40,685 bases of DNA. It comes from JBFLVQ01 sp040758525. GTDB taxonomy: Bacteria; Acidobacteriota; Blastocatellia; Chloracidobacteriales; JADJPF01. This document shows, one piece after another, positions 7,254 to 16,290 of the stretch. Location of the stretch: positions 1 through 40,685 of the forward strand of contig JBFLVQ010000009.1 of NCBI GenBank assembly GCA_040758525.1, in the 5' to 3' direction. Each line of letters starts with the position of its first letter. Positions within the stretch are counted from its first letter, which is position 1. Made by a program: the position numbers and the translations under genes. Below the pieces are notes generated by a model. It saw only the letters and a list, made by a program, of their open reading frames with translations, was not told the DNA's origin and made no database searches.

Positions 7254-8639
7254 ATGAAAACGCTCATTAAGAATGGCAGAATCATCACAGCAGTAGACGA
7301 TTATCAAGCCGACCTGTTAATAGAGGATGGCAGCATCGCGGTGATCGCACGTAAGTTAGATATCCAAGCAGATAAAGTTATTGATGCGAGTAATCATTAT
7401 GTGATTCCAGGCGGGATTGATCCTCATACACATATGGACCTACCATTTGGTGGTACCTCCTCATCAGACGACTTCCGCACTGGCACGATTGCTGCTGCAC
7501 ATGGCGGCACTACTACGATCATAGATTTTGCTGTTCAGTATCATGGCCAAGCACTCAATGAAGCACTTGATGTCTGGTTAGCAAAGGCGGAAGGCAAGAC
7601 GGCAATCGATTATGGTTTGCATATGATCTGTACAGATTTGCCGGATCATAGATTGCCAGAGATTAAGACACTAATTAGTCAGGGTGTCACTAGCTTCAAA
7701 CTCTTTATGGCTTATCCAGGTGTCTTCCTGGTCGATGATGGTACGATCTTTAAAGCGATGTTAACGGCTTCGGAAGCAGGTGGCCTGATCTGTATGCATG
7801 CAGAGAACGGTGTTGTCATTGATGTACTGGTTAAACGCGCGCTAGCAGAAGGACGCACGGCACCCAAATATCATGCTCTTACTCGTCCAACTAAAGCTGA
7901 AGGTGAAGGCACAGGACGCGCCATTGCACTTGCAGAGATGGCCAATGCGCCTGTCTATATAGTGCACCTCAGTTGTTATGATGCATTGCGCAAGGTTGTA
8001 GAGGCGCGCGATGCTGGTCTGCCTGCCTATGCTGAGACCTGTCCACAATATCTCTTCCTTGATTATAGCTATTATGAACAGGAGAACTTCGAGGGTGCCA
8101 AGTATGTTATGACCCCGCCGCTACGTGATCTAGAGAATCAGGAGAAACTCTGGCGAGGGCTGAGATTCAATGATCTACAAGTGGTCTCAACCGATCACTG
8201 TCCCTTCTGTTTCAAAGAGCAGAAGGAGCTAGGACGTGATGATTTTTCTAAGATTCCCAATGGTGGCCCTGGTGTTGAACACCGTATGAGTCTGGTCTTC
8301 AATGGTGGAGTGGTAGGTGGTAAGATCAGCCTCAATCGCTTTGTAGAGATTACCTCGACCTCACCAGCACGTATCTTTGGTCTGTTCCCGAAAAAAGGCA
8401 CCATTGCTGTGGGATCAGATGCTGATATTGTGATCTTTGATCCCAATGAAGAGATGACAATCAGTGCTAAAACTCACCATATGAATGTTGATTATAGTTG
8501 TTATGAAGGAGTGAAAGTGCGTGGTGTCACTAAGACGGTACTCTCGCGTGGCAAAGTGGTGATAGAGAATGGCAAATATGTTGGCACGCCTGGCGATGGT
8601 CAATTCCTTAAACGTGGTCTCTTCAATTCACCCAAATAG
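7254..8639 (+). CDS. Dihydropyrimidinase / D-hydantoinase
   Basis: The product is a 461-residue cyclic amidohydrolase that hydrolyses 5,6-dihydropyrimidines (or hydantoins) to N-carbamoyl-beta-alanine or N-carbamoyl amino acids. The binuclear zinc ligands are all visible: HxH at residues 58 and 60 (GGIDPHTHMD), the lysine to be carboxylated at 149 (TSFKLFMAYPG), His182 (MHAENG), His238 (IVHLSC) and Asp314 (STDHCPF). I chose ATG 7254 because a strong GGAGGAAG site lies at 7241-7248; an in-frame TTG at 7236 is less likely. It is the first gene of an operon with an NCS1 permease and beta-ureidopropionase. This is the order expected for the second and third steps of reductive pyrimidine breakdown, and the companions favour dihydropyrimidinase over other hydantoinases. 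Confidence 0.9.
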   Translation: MKTLIKNGRIITAVDDYQADLLIEDGSIAVIARKLDIQADKVIDASNHYVIPGGIDPHTHMDLPFGGTSSSDDFRTGTIAAAHGGTTTIIDFAVQYHGQALNEALDVWLAKAEGKTAIDYGLHMICTDLPDHRLPEIKTLISQGVTSFKLFMAYPGVFLVDDGTIFKAMLTASEAGGLICMHAENGVVIDVLVKRALAEGRTAPKYHALTRPTKAEGEGTGRAIALAEMANAPVYIVHLSCYDALRKVVEARDAGLPAYAETCPQYLFLDYSYYEQENFEGAKYVMTPPLRDLENQEKLWRGLRFNDLQVVSTDHCPFCFKEQKELGRDDFSKIPNGGPGVEHRMSLVFNGGVVGGKISLNRFVEITSTSPARIFGLFPKKGTIAVGSDADIVIFDPNEEMTISAKTHHMNVDYSCYEGVKVRGVTKTVLSRGKVVIENGKYVGTPGDGQFLKRGLFNSPK

Positions 8640-8648
8640 GTGTGTGTA

Positions 8649-10148
8649 ATGTCAGTAGCCAAAAGTATAGATATGATCGAGAAGAAAGAGCAGCAAGATT
8701 TTGTTGAGTTACATGAAGATCTCTCCGGTAGTCCGCTATGGAACCCTGATCTAGCGCCAACACCGCTAACGCGGCGCACCTGGTCAACCTATAACATTGC
8801 TGCACTCTGGATCGGTATGAGTGTTGTCATCACTACCTATACACTTGCTTCTGGATTAATGGAACAAGGTATGAACTGGTGGCAGGCGATGTTAACGATT
8901 CTGCTTGGTAACACAGTTGTGCTATTGCCAATGATTCTCAATGCACATGCAGGGACAAAATATGGTGTCTCATTTCCTGTGCTCTGTCGCGCCAGTTTTG
9001 GTGTCAAGGGCGCGAATGTGCCAGCCATACTGCGTGCAATTGTCGCCTGTGGTTGGTTTGGTATACAGACTTGGATAGGTGGTCTTGCTCTTGACGCGCT
9101 CTTTGCTGCTGCTTGGAGTGGTTGGGCACAACTGCCTGGGGCAAAGTGGATTGCCTTTTTAATCTTCTGGGCTATTCAAATAGGGATTATTCTAAAAGGC
9201 ACAGAAGGAATAAAGATTCTTGAGAGTTGGAGTGCGCCTTTACTACTATTTGGTGGTGTGGCTTTACTGGTATGGGCAATCAATAATGGTGGTGGCCTTG
9301 CTAACATTCTCGATCAATCACAAAAATTGCAGAAGATGAAGACACCCTTTTGGCAACTCTTTCCTGCTGCGCTTACCGCTAATGTGGGATACTGGGCTAC
9401 CCTCAGTCTGAATATCCCTGACTTCACACGTTATGCACGTAGTCAACGTTCACAAGCCTGGGGGCAGGCATTGGGGCTGCCTACGACGATGACAGCTTTT
9501 GCTTTTATTGGAGTCGCAGTTACCAGTGCGACAATCGTGATCTTTAACAGACCGATTTGGGATCCTATTGAGTTGATCGCAAAGATCGGTACTCCTGCAG
9601 TGATCATTTTTGCTGCGCTGGTAGTGCTAGCAGCGCAGCTCACCACTAATATGGCCGCTAATGTAGTATCACCAGCAAATGATTTCTCGAATCTAAATCC
9701 ACGTAAGATCAGTTATGTGACAGGCGGTTTGATCACTGCTGTGATCGCTATCCTAATGATGCCTTGGAAGCTCTATTCAGATGCGGCTGCCTATATTTTC
9801 ACCTGGCTGATCGGCTACTCCAGTTTAATGGGTGCGCTTGGCGGTGTGCTGATCGCGGATTATTGGGTGGTACGCCGCCAACAGCTTTCATTACGAGATC
9901 TATTTGAGATGAATGGCCGTTATAGTTATCAGAATGGTATTAACTGGCGTGCTATTGCAGCGCTAGGAATTGCGATTATACCAGTTATTCCTGGCTTTAT
10001 ACGTGCAGCCTTAACACGAGGCGGTCGAGTGCCAAATCCAAATATTTTAGATCACCTTTATACCTATGCCTGGTTTGTCACTTTTGGCCTCAGTTTTATA
10101 CTCTATCTAATCCTTATGATTGGCCATGCTCAAACCAAGAAACGCTAA
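8649..10148 (+). CDS. NCS1-family nucleobase/hydantoin/allantoin permease
   Basis: The product is a 499-residue polytopic inner-membrane transporter of the nucleobase:cation symporter-1 family (Mhp1, PucI, allantoin permeases). The N-terminal region contains the typical NPDLAPTPLTRRTWSTYNIA stretch before TM1. About 12 hydrophobic segments follow, with the family block GVSFPVLCRASFGVKGAN and the ATLSLNIPDFTRYARS region in the middle. ATG 8649 has AGGTG 6 bases upstream and sits 9 bases after the dihydropyrimidinase stop; a GTG at 8640 is an alternative start. Its place between two pyrimidine-catabolic genes suggests uptake of uracil, thymine, dihydropyrimidines or hydantoins, most likely driven by Na+ or H+. 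The exact substrate is not determined. Confidence 0.9.
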   Translation: MSVAKSIDMIEKKEQQDFVELHEDLSGSPLWNPDLAPTPLTRRTWSTYNIAALWIGMSVVITTYTLASGLMEQGMNWWQAMLTILLGNTVVLLPMILNAHAGTKYGVSFPVLCRASFGVKGANVPAILRAIVACGWFGIQTWIGGLALDALFAAAWSGWAQLPGAKWIAFLIFWAIQIGIILKGTEGIKILESWSAPLLLFGGVALLVWAINNGGGLANILDQSQKLQKMKTPFWQLFPAALTANVGYWATLSLNIPDFTRYARSQRSQAWGQALGLPTTMTAFAFIGVAVTSATIVIFNRPIWDPIELIAKIGTPAVIIFAALVVLAAQLTTNMAANVVSPANDFSNLNPRKISYVTGGLITAVIAILMMPWKLYSDAAAYIFTWLIGYSSLMGALGGVLIADYWVVRRQQLSLRDLFEMNGRYSYQNGINWRAIAALGIAIIPVIPGFIRAALTRGGRVPNPNILDHLYTYAWFVTFGLSFILYLILMIGHAQTKKR

Positions 10149-10166
10149 TACAAGGAGAATATTTCT

Positions 10167-11036
10167 ATGCCTAGAACAGTGAAATGCGGCCTTATACAGA
10201 CCTCTCATGCCTGCTCTACAGATGAAAAATTGGAAACAATACGCGACGCTAATATCGAGAAACATCTTAAATTGATCGACACGGCGAGCCGCGAGGGTGT
10301 ACAGATCCTTTGTATGCAAGAGATCTTTACTGGTCCATACTTCTGTGCAGAACAGAGCCCACGTTGGTACGACGCCGTTGAACATATTCCAGATGGCTAC
10401 ACTACCAGATTAATGCAGCAGTATGCTAAACGCTATAACATGGTGATTGTGGTACCGATATATGAAGAAGATACTACAGGTATCTATTACAACACCGCGG
10501 CTGTGATCGATGCAGATGGAACTTATCTGGGCAAATACCGCAAGAACCATATTCCCCATTGTGCTCCAGGTTTCTGGGAGAAGTTCTATTTCCGTCCTGG
10601 CAATCTCGGTTATCCAGTCTTCCAAACCAAATATGCTAATGTAGGTGTCTATATCTGCTATGATCGCCATTTTCCTGAAGGGGCGCGGGAACTAGGCCTG
10701 AATGGTGCCGAGATTGTTTTTAATCCTTCAGCAACGGTAGCAGGCCTCTCCGAATATTTGTGGAAACTTGAGCAGCCCGCACATGCCGTAGCCAATGCCT
10801 ATTTTGTTGGTGCCATCAATCGAGTAGGTTTTGAAGAGCCTTGGCATATTGGTGAATTCTATGGTCAGAGCTATTTCTGCGATCCACGCGGTGAATTTGT
10901 TGCCACTGGCTCACGTGATAAAGATGAATTGGTGATGGCAGAATTAGATCTGGATAAGATTCGTGAAGTACGTAACGTTTGGCAATTCTATCGCGATCGT
11001 CGGCCAGAGACCTATAGTGGGTTGGTAAAGATCTAA
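10167..11036 (+). CDS. Beta-ureidopropionase / N-carbamoyl-amino-acid amidohydrolase (nitrilase superfamily)
   Basis: The product has 289 residues and belongs to the carbon-nitrogen hydrolase superfamily. The catalytic triad is complete: Glu52 (CMQEIFTGPYF), Lys126 (YRKNHIPH) and Cys164 (YICYDRHFPEGAREL). The ICYDRHFPEG block is typical of bacterial beta-ureidopropionase-type enzymes, which split N-carbamoyl-beta-alanine into beta-alanine, CO2 and ammonia. The start has a clear AAGGAG at 10152-10157. It is the last gene of the pyrimidine operon, 18 bases after the permease. With the dihydropyrimidinase it gives two of the three reductive-pathway steps; the NADPH-dependent first step (dihydropyrimidine dehydrogenase) is not in the window. 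N-carbamoylputrescine amidase is a close alternative, but the context argues against it. Confidence 0.87.
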   Translation: MPRTVKCGLIQTSHACSTDEKLETIRDANIEKHLKLIDTASREGVQILCMQEIFTGPYFCAEQSPRWYDAVEHIPDGYTTRLMQQYAKRYNMVIVVPIYEEDTTGIYYNTAAVIDADGTYLGKYRKNHIPHCAPGFWEKFYFRPGNLGYPVFQTKYANVGVYICYDRHFPEGARELGLNGAEIVFNPSATVAGLSEYLWKLEQPAHAVANAYFVGAINRVGFEEPWHIGEFYGQSYFCDPRGEFVATGSRDKDELVMAELDLDKIREVRNVWQFYRDRRPETYSGLVKI

Positions 11037-11076
11037 AAAAATGAACTTTTTCTAATCTAATCGGTTTAAAGACCGC

Positions 11077-11105
11077 TTGGGGATTTTTCTTTTATAAGGT
11101 ATAAT
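11077..11105 (+). promoter_or_regulatory. Promoter of the FadL-like gene
   Basis: A perfect -10 TATAAT (11100-11105) is preceded at 17 bp by the -35-like TTGGGG (11077-11082). This would give a leader of about 90 bases. GGGGATT and AATCCCC around the promoter are complementary (7 bp), so the -10 lies at the edge of an inverted repeat. Confidence 0.6.
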
Positions 11106-11200
11106 CCCCCGTTTGTGTCTTTAAGGACTTATTCCTACCACCAATCTGTAACAAGGAAGCAAAACAGTTCTAATTATCTATGGAGGACAATGGGAGTGCT

Positions 11201-12526
11201 ATGAAGAATTCTATAATCATCAGGTACGGAATGAAACTGTGCTTGGTTGCTATCGCCCTATTTGTACTGGGCGTGACAACAGGTTACAGTCAAGGTTTCA
11301 ACTATCCGGTTGGCAACCCGACCGGCACTAGTGGCACGGGCAATGCCCGCACCGATCCAGACAATCTTTTTATCCGCAACAATATTGCTGGTATGACTGA
11401 GATCCCTGTCAATGAAGAGGAAGAGAATAGCGGTCAGTTAGGCGACTCTGGTAGTGGTAAATGGCGATTGAATGGTGAAATTCAGGGATCAATCTATAAG
11501 TATAAGCGTGAGCGTGTACTGCCTGGGCCAACACAGGGCATTACCAGTCGAGCGACGATTTTAAATCCTGGCTTTGCTGGCGAGATAACCTATACATCAG
11601 GCGATCACAGATTCGCTTTTGGTGCAGGCGCCTATCAGGCATTTGGCTTCCAAAGTAAGTTTGAGGATCCTATCTCCAAACTTGGCCCCCGCGCCCAATT
11701 CTTTGATGGACGTGTTGCTTCCAATGATGTTGCCTTTGGTGGCGCAGTACGTCTACATAAGACACTCTCAGTAGGCGGTGGATTCATCTTTGGACGTGGC
11801 TTTGTCAATATTAAGATACCGACGGCAGCACTGGCTTTCTTTGGGGTAAATGAGACCAGTTTTCTAGATGTCGATGATATTGGTGCACCTGGCGCAACGG
11901 TGGGAGTACATTTTCGCCCCACGCAAAGAATAAGTTTTGGCCTCAATTATAAGAGCAAGCGAAAATATCAGATGGAAGGCGATCTTAAGACCTTCGCAGT
12001 AGCCTTTATTGGTGGTCAAGCACAATTCCTCCGCGTGCAGCCAGATGTACGTGTAAAATTCGAGCTGCCCACGGTCGCAGAAGGTGGTGTAGCGGTAAAT
12101 GTGACCAAGAAACTAATGGTGGCCTTTGATTTCCGCTTTTATGATTACACTGCCACTTTCCAAAGCCTTGATCTACTTGCTAAAACTACTCGTCAACCAA
12201 TAATGTCGGTACGGATTGATGGCGAGGATGTGAGATCGGTCCGCTTTGGTGGTGTCTACTCGCTTAGTGATAGTACTAAGATCCACTTTGGTACTGCCTT
12301 TACCGCCAATGGTATTCCCGATGCCAATATCCAGCCAGCCTTAGTTAACGTAGGTGGTTTAGATATCAGTGGCGGTATTGGTAAGAAGATATTTGGCCGT
12401 TGGCTTAATATTGGCGCGGCTGGTATCTTTGGGCGTGAGCGCTCTATCGGCCCACCTGCCAACCGTCTTTTCCCTGGAGAGTATAATGGGCGCGGCTTCC
12501 TGATAGGTATTGGTATGCGCATGTAG
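11201..12526 (+). CDS. Outer-membrane beta-barrel protein, FadL/OmpP1-TodX-like
   Basis: The product has 441 residues from ATG 11201. It begins with a signal peptide (basic start, hydrophobic core CLVAIALFVLGV, probable cleavage near GYSQG). The mature part has a FadL-like N-terminus (GTGNARTDPDNLFIRNNIAG) and many alternating amphipathic strands ending with GIGMRM, as in long-chain fatty-acid and hydrocarbon import channels. I chose 11201 over the in-frame ATG 11180 because the signal peptide starts there and a GGGAG lies just before it. It has its own promoter and a strong terminator, so it is monocistronic. The family call is from overall pattern; the transported compound is unknown. The acyl-CoA synthetase nearby on the other strand would suit a hydrophobic substrate. 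Confidence 0.75.
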   Translation: MKNSIIIRYGMKLCLVAIALFVLGVTTGYSQGFNYPVGNPTGTSGTGNARTDPDNLFIRNNIAGMTEIPVNEEEENSGQLGDSGSGKWRLNGEIQGSIYKYKRERVLPGPTQGITSRATILNPGFAGEITYTSGDHRFAFGAGAYQAFGFQSKFEDPISKLGPRAQFFDGRVASNDVAFGGAVRLHKTLSVGGGFIFGRGFVNIKIPTAALAFFGVNETSFLDVDDIGAPGATVGVHFRPTQRISFGLNYKSKRKYQMEGDLKTFAVAFIGGQAQFLRVQPDVRVKFELPTVAEGGVAVNVTKKLMVAFDFRFYDYTATFQSLDLLAKTTRQPIMSVRIDGEDVRSVRFGGVYSLSDSTKIHFGTAFTANGIPDANIQPALVNVGGLDISGGIGKKIFGRWLNIGAAGIFGRERSIGPPANRLFPGEYNGRGFLIGIGMRM

Positions 12527-12557
12527 TGTTTATGATGTTTCAAATAAAATAGCTGTC

Positions 12558-12613
12558 TGCCAGGCCGTAACAAGTAAGCAACTATCTATATCTATTTATG
12601 GCCTGGCATTTTT
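12558..12613 (+). terminator. Rho-independent terminator of the FadL-like gene
   Basis: TGCCAGGCCGTAA (12558-12570) pairs with TTATGGCCTGGCA (12596-12608) over 13 bp with one G-U wobble and a 25-nt loop, followed by TTTTT. The T tract overlaps the stop codon of the convergent small gene. Confidence 0.85.
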
Positions 12614-12962
12614 ATTGAGTTATTTTAGCAGCAGCAAGGGCACGTTCGATCAGTTCTATAGGAATCGTAACACGGTAATGTGAGCGGCCTAGATAGTGAG
12701 GATTATGTTCAATAATTGCGCCCAGTTCAGTAAGTAGTTGAGCTGCTTCTTCCTCACTAAAGCGTTGAGAGCTTTCGCCTACCTGTTGATTATTGAGACT
12801 AGGCAATAGTCGTAGCAAAGGAAGATGTCTAGGAGCAGCACGACCAGCAGCTAGATAACGGCCTAATCGTACTAGTAAGAGGGTGCGTTGTTGCTCACGC
12901 ACACCTGGTTCAGGAGTGTCAAACGGTAGGAAGAGTGTATAAGGATCACGCTTGCGCCGCAT
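12612..12962 (-). CDS. Small uncharacterised Arg/Leu-rich protein
   Basis: The product has 116 residues and I do not recognise a family. It is soluble, with no signal peptide or membrane segment. The N-terminus is basic (MRRKRDPYTLFLPF), the centre is Arg/Leu-rich (LLVRLGRYLAAGRAAPRHLP), and a helical C-terminal half contains FSEEEAAQLLTELGAIIEHN. This last part, with YRVTIPIELIERAL, could be a small winged-helix-like or dimerisation unit, but that is only an impression. It is convergent with the FadL-like gene and divergent from the TPR peptidase gene. A weak promoter-like pair on the minus strand (TTGCAA at 13015-13010, CATAAT at 12991-12986, 18 bp apart) precedes it. It is probably a real gene, given uninterrupted coding and a sensible promoter position. 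Confidence 0.55.
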   Translation of the reverse strand: MRRKRDPYTLFLPFDTPEPGVREQQRTLLLVRLGRYLAAGRAAPRHLPLLRLLPSLNNQQVGESSQRFSEEEAAQLLTELGAIIEHNPHYLGRSHYRVTIPIELIERALAAAKITQ

Positions 12963-13165
12963 TAGGTGACCGCCTTTCCGAAAAAATTATGCTTAACCTA
13001 AATCTGAGATTGCAAGCTTTCCATTGACATCGTAAAATCACAAGTTAAAGTTAATTTAAGCGTTCGGCTATCGGAAACCAGCCAGTAACGCGTAGATCCG
13101 GATGTAAAATCTAAATACACCGGCCGCAGCTATTCTGCAATGGCTGATGGCTTAAGGCTGAATGT

Positions 13166-13193
13166 TTGCGTTAACATAGATACTTCGTAAAAT
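13166..13193 (+). promoter_or_regulatory. Candidate promoter of the TPR-peptidase gene
   Basis: TTGCGT (13166-13171) and TAAAAT (13188-13193), 16 bp apart, lie about 20 bases before the start codon at 13215. This would give a very short leader. Confidence 0.45.
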
Positions 13194-13214
13194 ATCAAAA
13201 TTATACGAGCAGAG

Positions 13215-15065
13215 ATGGCAGCAAAAAAATCAAGGAAAAAGAACCACAAGATTTCCTTATTTGCACTGTTTGCACTGCTACTGTTGTTTCCCCTGTTTGG
13301 TATCTACGACGTGGTGCTAGCAGCAGGACAACAGGGTCCAGAACGCCCCTCTGGAAACGCGGACTCAAACAGTGCCGGAGATGGTTTAGCGCGCCATGCC
13401 GCAAATAGGCCAGCATTACCTCCCAAGCTGGCCGAGCGTGTACGCCAAGCCACTGAACTACGTCTCAAATGGCGGTTAGCTGAGGCGGAGACAGTTTGGC
13501 GTGAAGTGCTGACCCGCGATGAAGCTAATACGGAAGCGCTTATTGGGTTGGCGGAGATTGAACGTACACGCTTCAACTATATACGTGCGCTGGAACATCT
13601 CAATCGTGCAACAGTGATCTTAAAAGATATTGGCGATCCACAACTGATGGTCGCTTATGGATCACTCTACTTGACACTTGAGGAGCCCGATAAGGCAGCA
13701 GAATATTTTCGTCGTGCACGGGGAATTTCTGCTGGCTATCCTGGGGCAATTCTTGGTGAAGCAGGAGTAGCACTACTTAAGCGCGACTACTCGCGTGCGG
13801 AGAAGATGCTGGAGGAGTTGCTACGTGCTGAACCGAATCGAGTAGAGGCTTATATTGGACTAGCCCGTGTCTATTTAGGAGAGAATCGTAACACCTTGGC
13901 CGCGCAGGCAGCACAACGTGCCCTTGATCTAGATAAATACAATGTCGATGCAATGGCTACGCTCTGTTATGTACGGGTTGCCGAGAAACGGCCTGACGCA
14001 GTACGCAAACTGGCTAAATCTGTACTTGAACTAAATCACTTTGATAGTGGTGTGCGTCGATTATTGTCACAGTATCTTAACAGCAAAAAAGCATATCAGA
14101 TACGTCTCAGTCCAGAGGCACTCTCTGCTACCACCCGCGCCGACAATCTCAAAGATATGGGCAAGTATCAGGATGCGATCACAGAATACCGCTATGCATT
14201 AGCAAGTGAACCACGTGCAATTAGAGCGCTGTTAGGCTTGGGGGCCTGTGAGATGGCGCTCAATAATTATTCGGCTGTTACTCAGATGGCAGAACGTGCG
14301 CTCCAGATTGATCCTGACAATGCACTTGCACACCTACAGTTGTCGCTTGCTCATAATGGTATGCATGAACAGGCACGTATACAGGCAGGGGCGACGGATT
14401 GGCGTAATAAATATTTTGCTGACTTACAGGAAGTGCCAAAGGAGCTAGCCGATATATTTATTAACTATAATCGTCTCTCACGTGCTGAGCAACATGTAAT
14501 TGAGCAGGCGGTTGCGCCACTGGCTAACTATATCAAAGAGCTGAAACGTAAAGGCGCTAAGCACCATCTGCTTGCGATTGATAAGAAATCCTCTGAAGTT
14601 TTTGGTTATGAATCGCTTGAAAACCGTATGACATTTGATGGACGCTACTATGCCAGTGTACGTGGTTTTGCTGGCTTGGTAACGGTCTCTGGAGTGGAAT
14701 ATCTGGATGCGGCAATGCGTGGAGGGTTCAACACGATTGCCCATGAATTTGCTCATCAGGTCCATACATTGGCTTTGCCTAGTGATATTAGTGAGCGTAT
14801 CAAGCGGCTCTACCAACGTGCACTCAAGGATGGACGAGTACTAGACTATTATGCCGCTTCCAACGAATGGGAGTATTTTGCACAAGGCTACGAGGCTTAT
14901 GTCTCAAATTTCAAGCGTCCCAATGCTGGTCTAACAGCGCGCCATACACGTGAGGAGTTACAACAGCAGGATCCTGATCTGTTTAGCCTCTTTGAGGAAT
15001 TGGCGGGCAAAAATCGTACCCCCGCCTCACCCACAGTAACAACAACAGAGACTCACATACACTGA
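13215..15065 (+). CDS. Exported TPR protein with a lethal-factor-like (M34-type) zinc metallopeptidase domain
   Basis: The product has 616 residues. It starts with a basic N-terminus and a hydrophobic segment (LFALFALLLLFPLFGIYDVVL), a signal peptide or membrane anchor. Residues about 70-290 and 305-395 contain repeated TPR units (for example GLAEIERTRFNYIRALEHLN and AEKMLEELLRAEPN). The C-terminal domain carries HEFAH at 510-514 and, 43 residues after the first His, Y546-AAS-NE-W-E553, followed by YFAQGYEAYVSNF. In anthrax lethal factor the equivalent is HEFGH plus Y728xxxNExE735, with Glu735 as third zinc ligand, so a gluzincin active site appears complete. The enzyme should act outside the cytoplasmic membrane, with the TPRs choosing partners or substrates. 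It stands alone with its own promoter, and no immunity gene or secretion system is beside it. The substrate is unknown. Confidence 0.75.
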   Translation: MAAKKSRKKNHKISLFALFALLLLFPLFGIYDVVLAAGQQGPERPSGNADSNSAGDGLARHAANRPALPPKLAERVRQATELRLKWRLAEAETVWREVLTRDEANTEALIGLAEIERTRFNYIRALEHLNRATVILKDIGDPQLMVAYGSLYLTLEEPDKAAEYFRRARGISAGYPGAILGEAGVALLKRDYSRAEKMLEELLRAEPNRVEAYIGLARVYLGENRNTLAAQAAQRALDLDKYNVDAMATLCYVRVAEKRPDAVRKLAKSVLELNHFDSGVRRLLSQYLNSKKAYQIRLSPEALSATTRADNLKDMGKYQDAITEYRYALASEPRAIRALLGLGACEMALNNYSAVTQMAERALQIDPDNALAHLQLSLAHNGMHEQARIQAGATDWRNKYFADLQEVPKELADIFINYNRLSRAEQHVIEQAVAPLANYIKELKRKGAKHHLLAIDKKSSEVFGYESLENRMTFDGRYYASVRGFAGLVTVSGVEYLDAAMRGGFNTIAHEFAHQVHTLALPSDISERIKRLYQRALKDGRVLDYYAASNEWEYFAQGYEAYVSNFKRPNAGLTARHTREELQQQDPDLFSLFEELAGKNRTPASPTVTTTETHIH

Positions 15066-15288
15066 GCGGGGATGCCAGTTATGCTTGAAGCAGATTTCCA
15101 TCATCTTAAAAATATAGCGCTTGCAAATATAGCTGTGTTATATTTTAACTACATTACTTGCCTCGCCAGCTAGGGAAAGAGGAATTTTTTGAGCAATCTT
15201 TGCTTAAGATGGCTACAGTCATCTTTGAGCAATTATTAAGCTAACGTAGCCGGTACGAATGATCCGGCGTGGGAAGGAGTTTCAAGAA

Positions 15289-16191
15289 ATGATCTGCCCC
15301 AGGTGTGGAGCTGAGAATCAACCTAGTGCAAAGATTTGCCGAATGTGCGCGACACCGCTGGAAGCGGCTGGACAGCCGGTAGTTGCGCCAGCTAAAGGGA
15401 ACGCTTACCCACCAACAGGAGTACCTGCTGTTGGAATGCGTGATGGCAAAGCGGTAAATCCTCCTGTGGGGCCAAATCCAGGACCGGGTGAAACGCTCTG
15501 TCCTACCTGTAAAGCTGTTAATGATGCTACTTGGGCTTACTGTCAACAATGTGGTTCCCAGTTGCATAAAATGATGCCACAATCTGTGGCTGCTCCTGTA
15601 CCAGTACCTGTGCCACCGGTACAGAAACCTCCTCTTGCCAGTGTTCCTGCGCCCGCGCCGATACGGCCTCCTGTAGCTGTGCCAATACCTCCAGCACCGC
15701 CCGTTCAGGCTGCTCCGGCAACCTCTCCAGCAGCCAATTCTGTTAATGCCCGCAAGCCGGAAGATGGTGCTTCTGCAAGTAAAGTAGTAACCTGTATCAG
15801 TTGTGGGAGAATAAATACTCCTGGCAGCAGCTTCTGCGCCACCTGTGGTGCACCATTGCCTGTCGATCAGACTTTGATGATGGCAGCATCTGCTTCTGCC
15901 CGAGTGACGCCACCTAAACTACGTCTGATACAGGAAGGCGGTGGCGATGGAGAGATTTATAAGCTTGATTCAGATGAGACTGTGATTGGCCGTAATAGTG
16001 GTGATATACGTTTTCCTCACGATGGTTATATGTCTGGCCGTCATGCACGTATCATACGTCGTGGCGAGCGCTTTGTGTTAGTAGATGAGAACTCCCGTAA
16101 TGGCACTTTTAAGCGTATTGATGGAGAAGTAGAATTGAAAGCTGGAGATATTATTCTCATTGGAAAACAGCTTTTCCGATTCGAACTCTAA
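15289..16191 (+). CDS. Multi-zinc-ribbon protein with a C-terminal FHA domain
   Basis: The product has 300 residues from ATG 15289, which has AAGGAG 9 bases upstream; an upstream in-frame ATG at 15259 lacks a site. Three double-CxxC zinc ribbons follow one another: CPRCG...CRMC at 3-20, CPTC...CQQCG in the second unit, and CISCG...CATCG in the third. They are separated by Pro/Ala/Val-rich linkers. The last 80 residues are an FHA domain with the expected GRNSGDI, SGRHARI and ENSRNGTFK blocks, which binds phosphothreonine. The PP2C phosphatase gene starts 100 bases downstream, so the two are probably co-expressed parts of one Ser/Thr phosphorylation circuit. What the ribbons bind is not known. 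There is no membrane segment. Confidence 0.85.
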   Translation: MICPRCGAENQPSAKICRMCATPLEAAGQPVVAPAKGNAYPPTGVPAVGMRDGKAVNPPVGPNPGPGETLCPTCKAVNDATWAYCQQCGSQLHKMMPQSVAAPVPVPVPPVQKPPLASVPAPAPIRPPVAVPIPPAPPVQAAPATSPAANSVNARKPEDGASASKVVTCISCGRINTPGSSFCATCGAPLPVDQTLMMAASASARVTPPKLRLIQEGGGDGEIYKLDSDETVIGRNSGDIRFPHDGYMSGRHARIIRRGERFVLVDENSRNGTFKRIDGEVELKAGDIILIGKQLFRFEL

Positions 16192-16290
16192 AAAGTGCAA
16201 GCTTATTAAGGAAGTAGTTCTCTATTAACATAATTAGAAAATCTTGAGACAAAAGCACGTGCAAACTCTGTTGCATGTGAGGGGGAGCCC

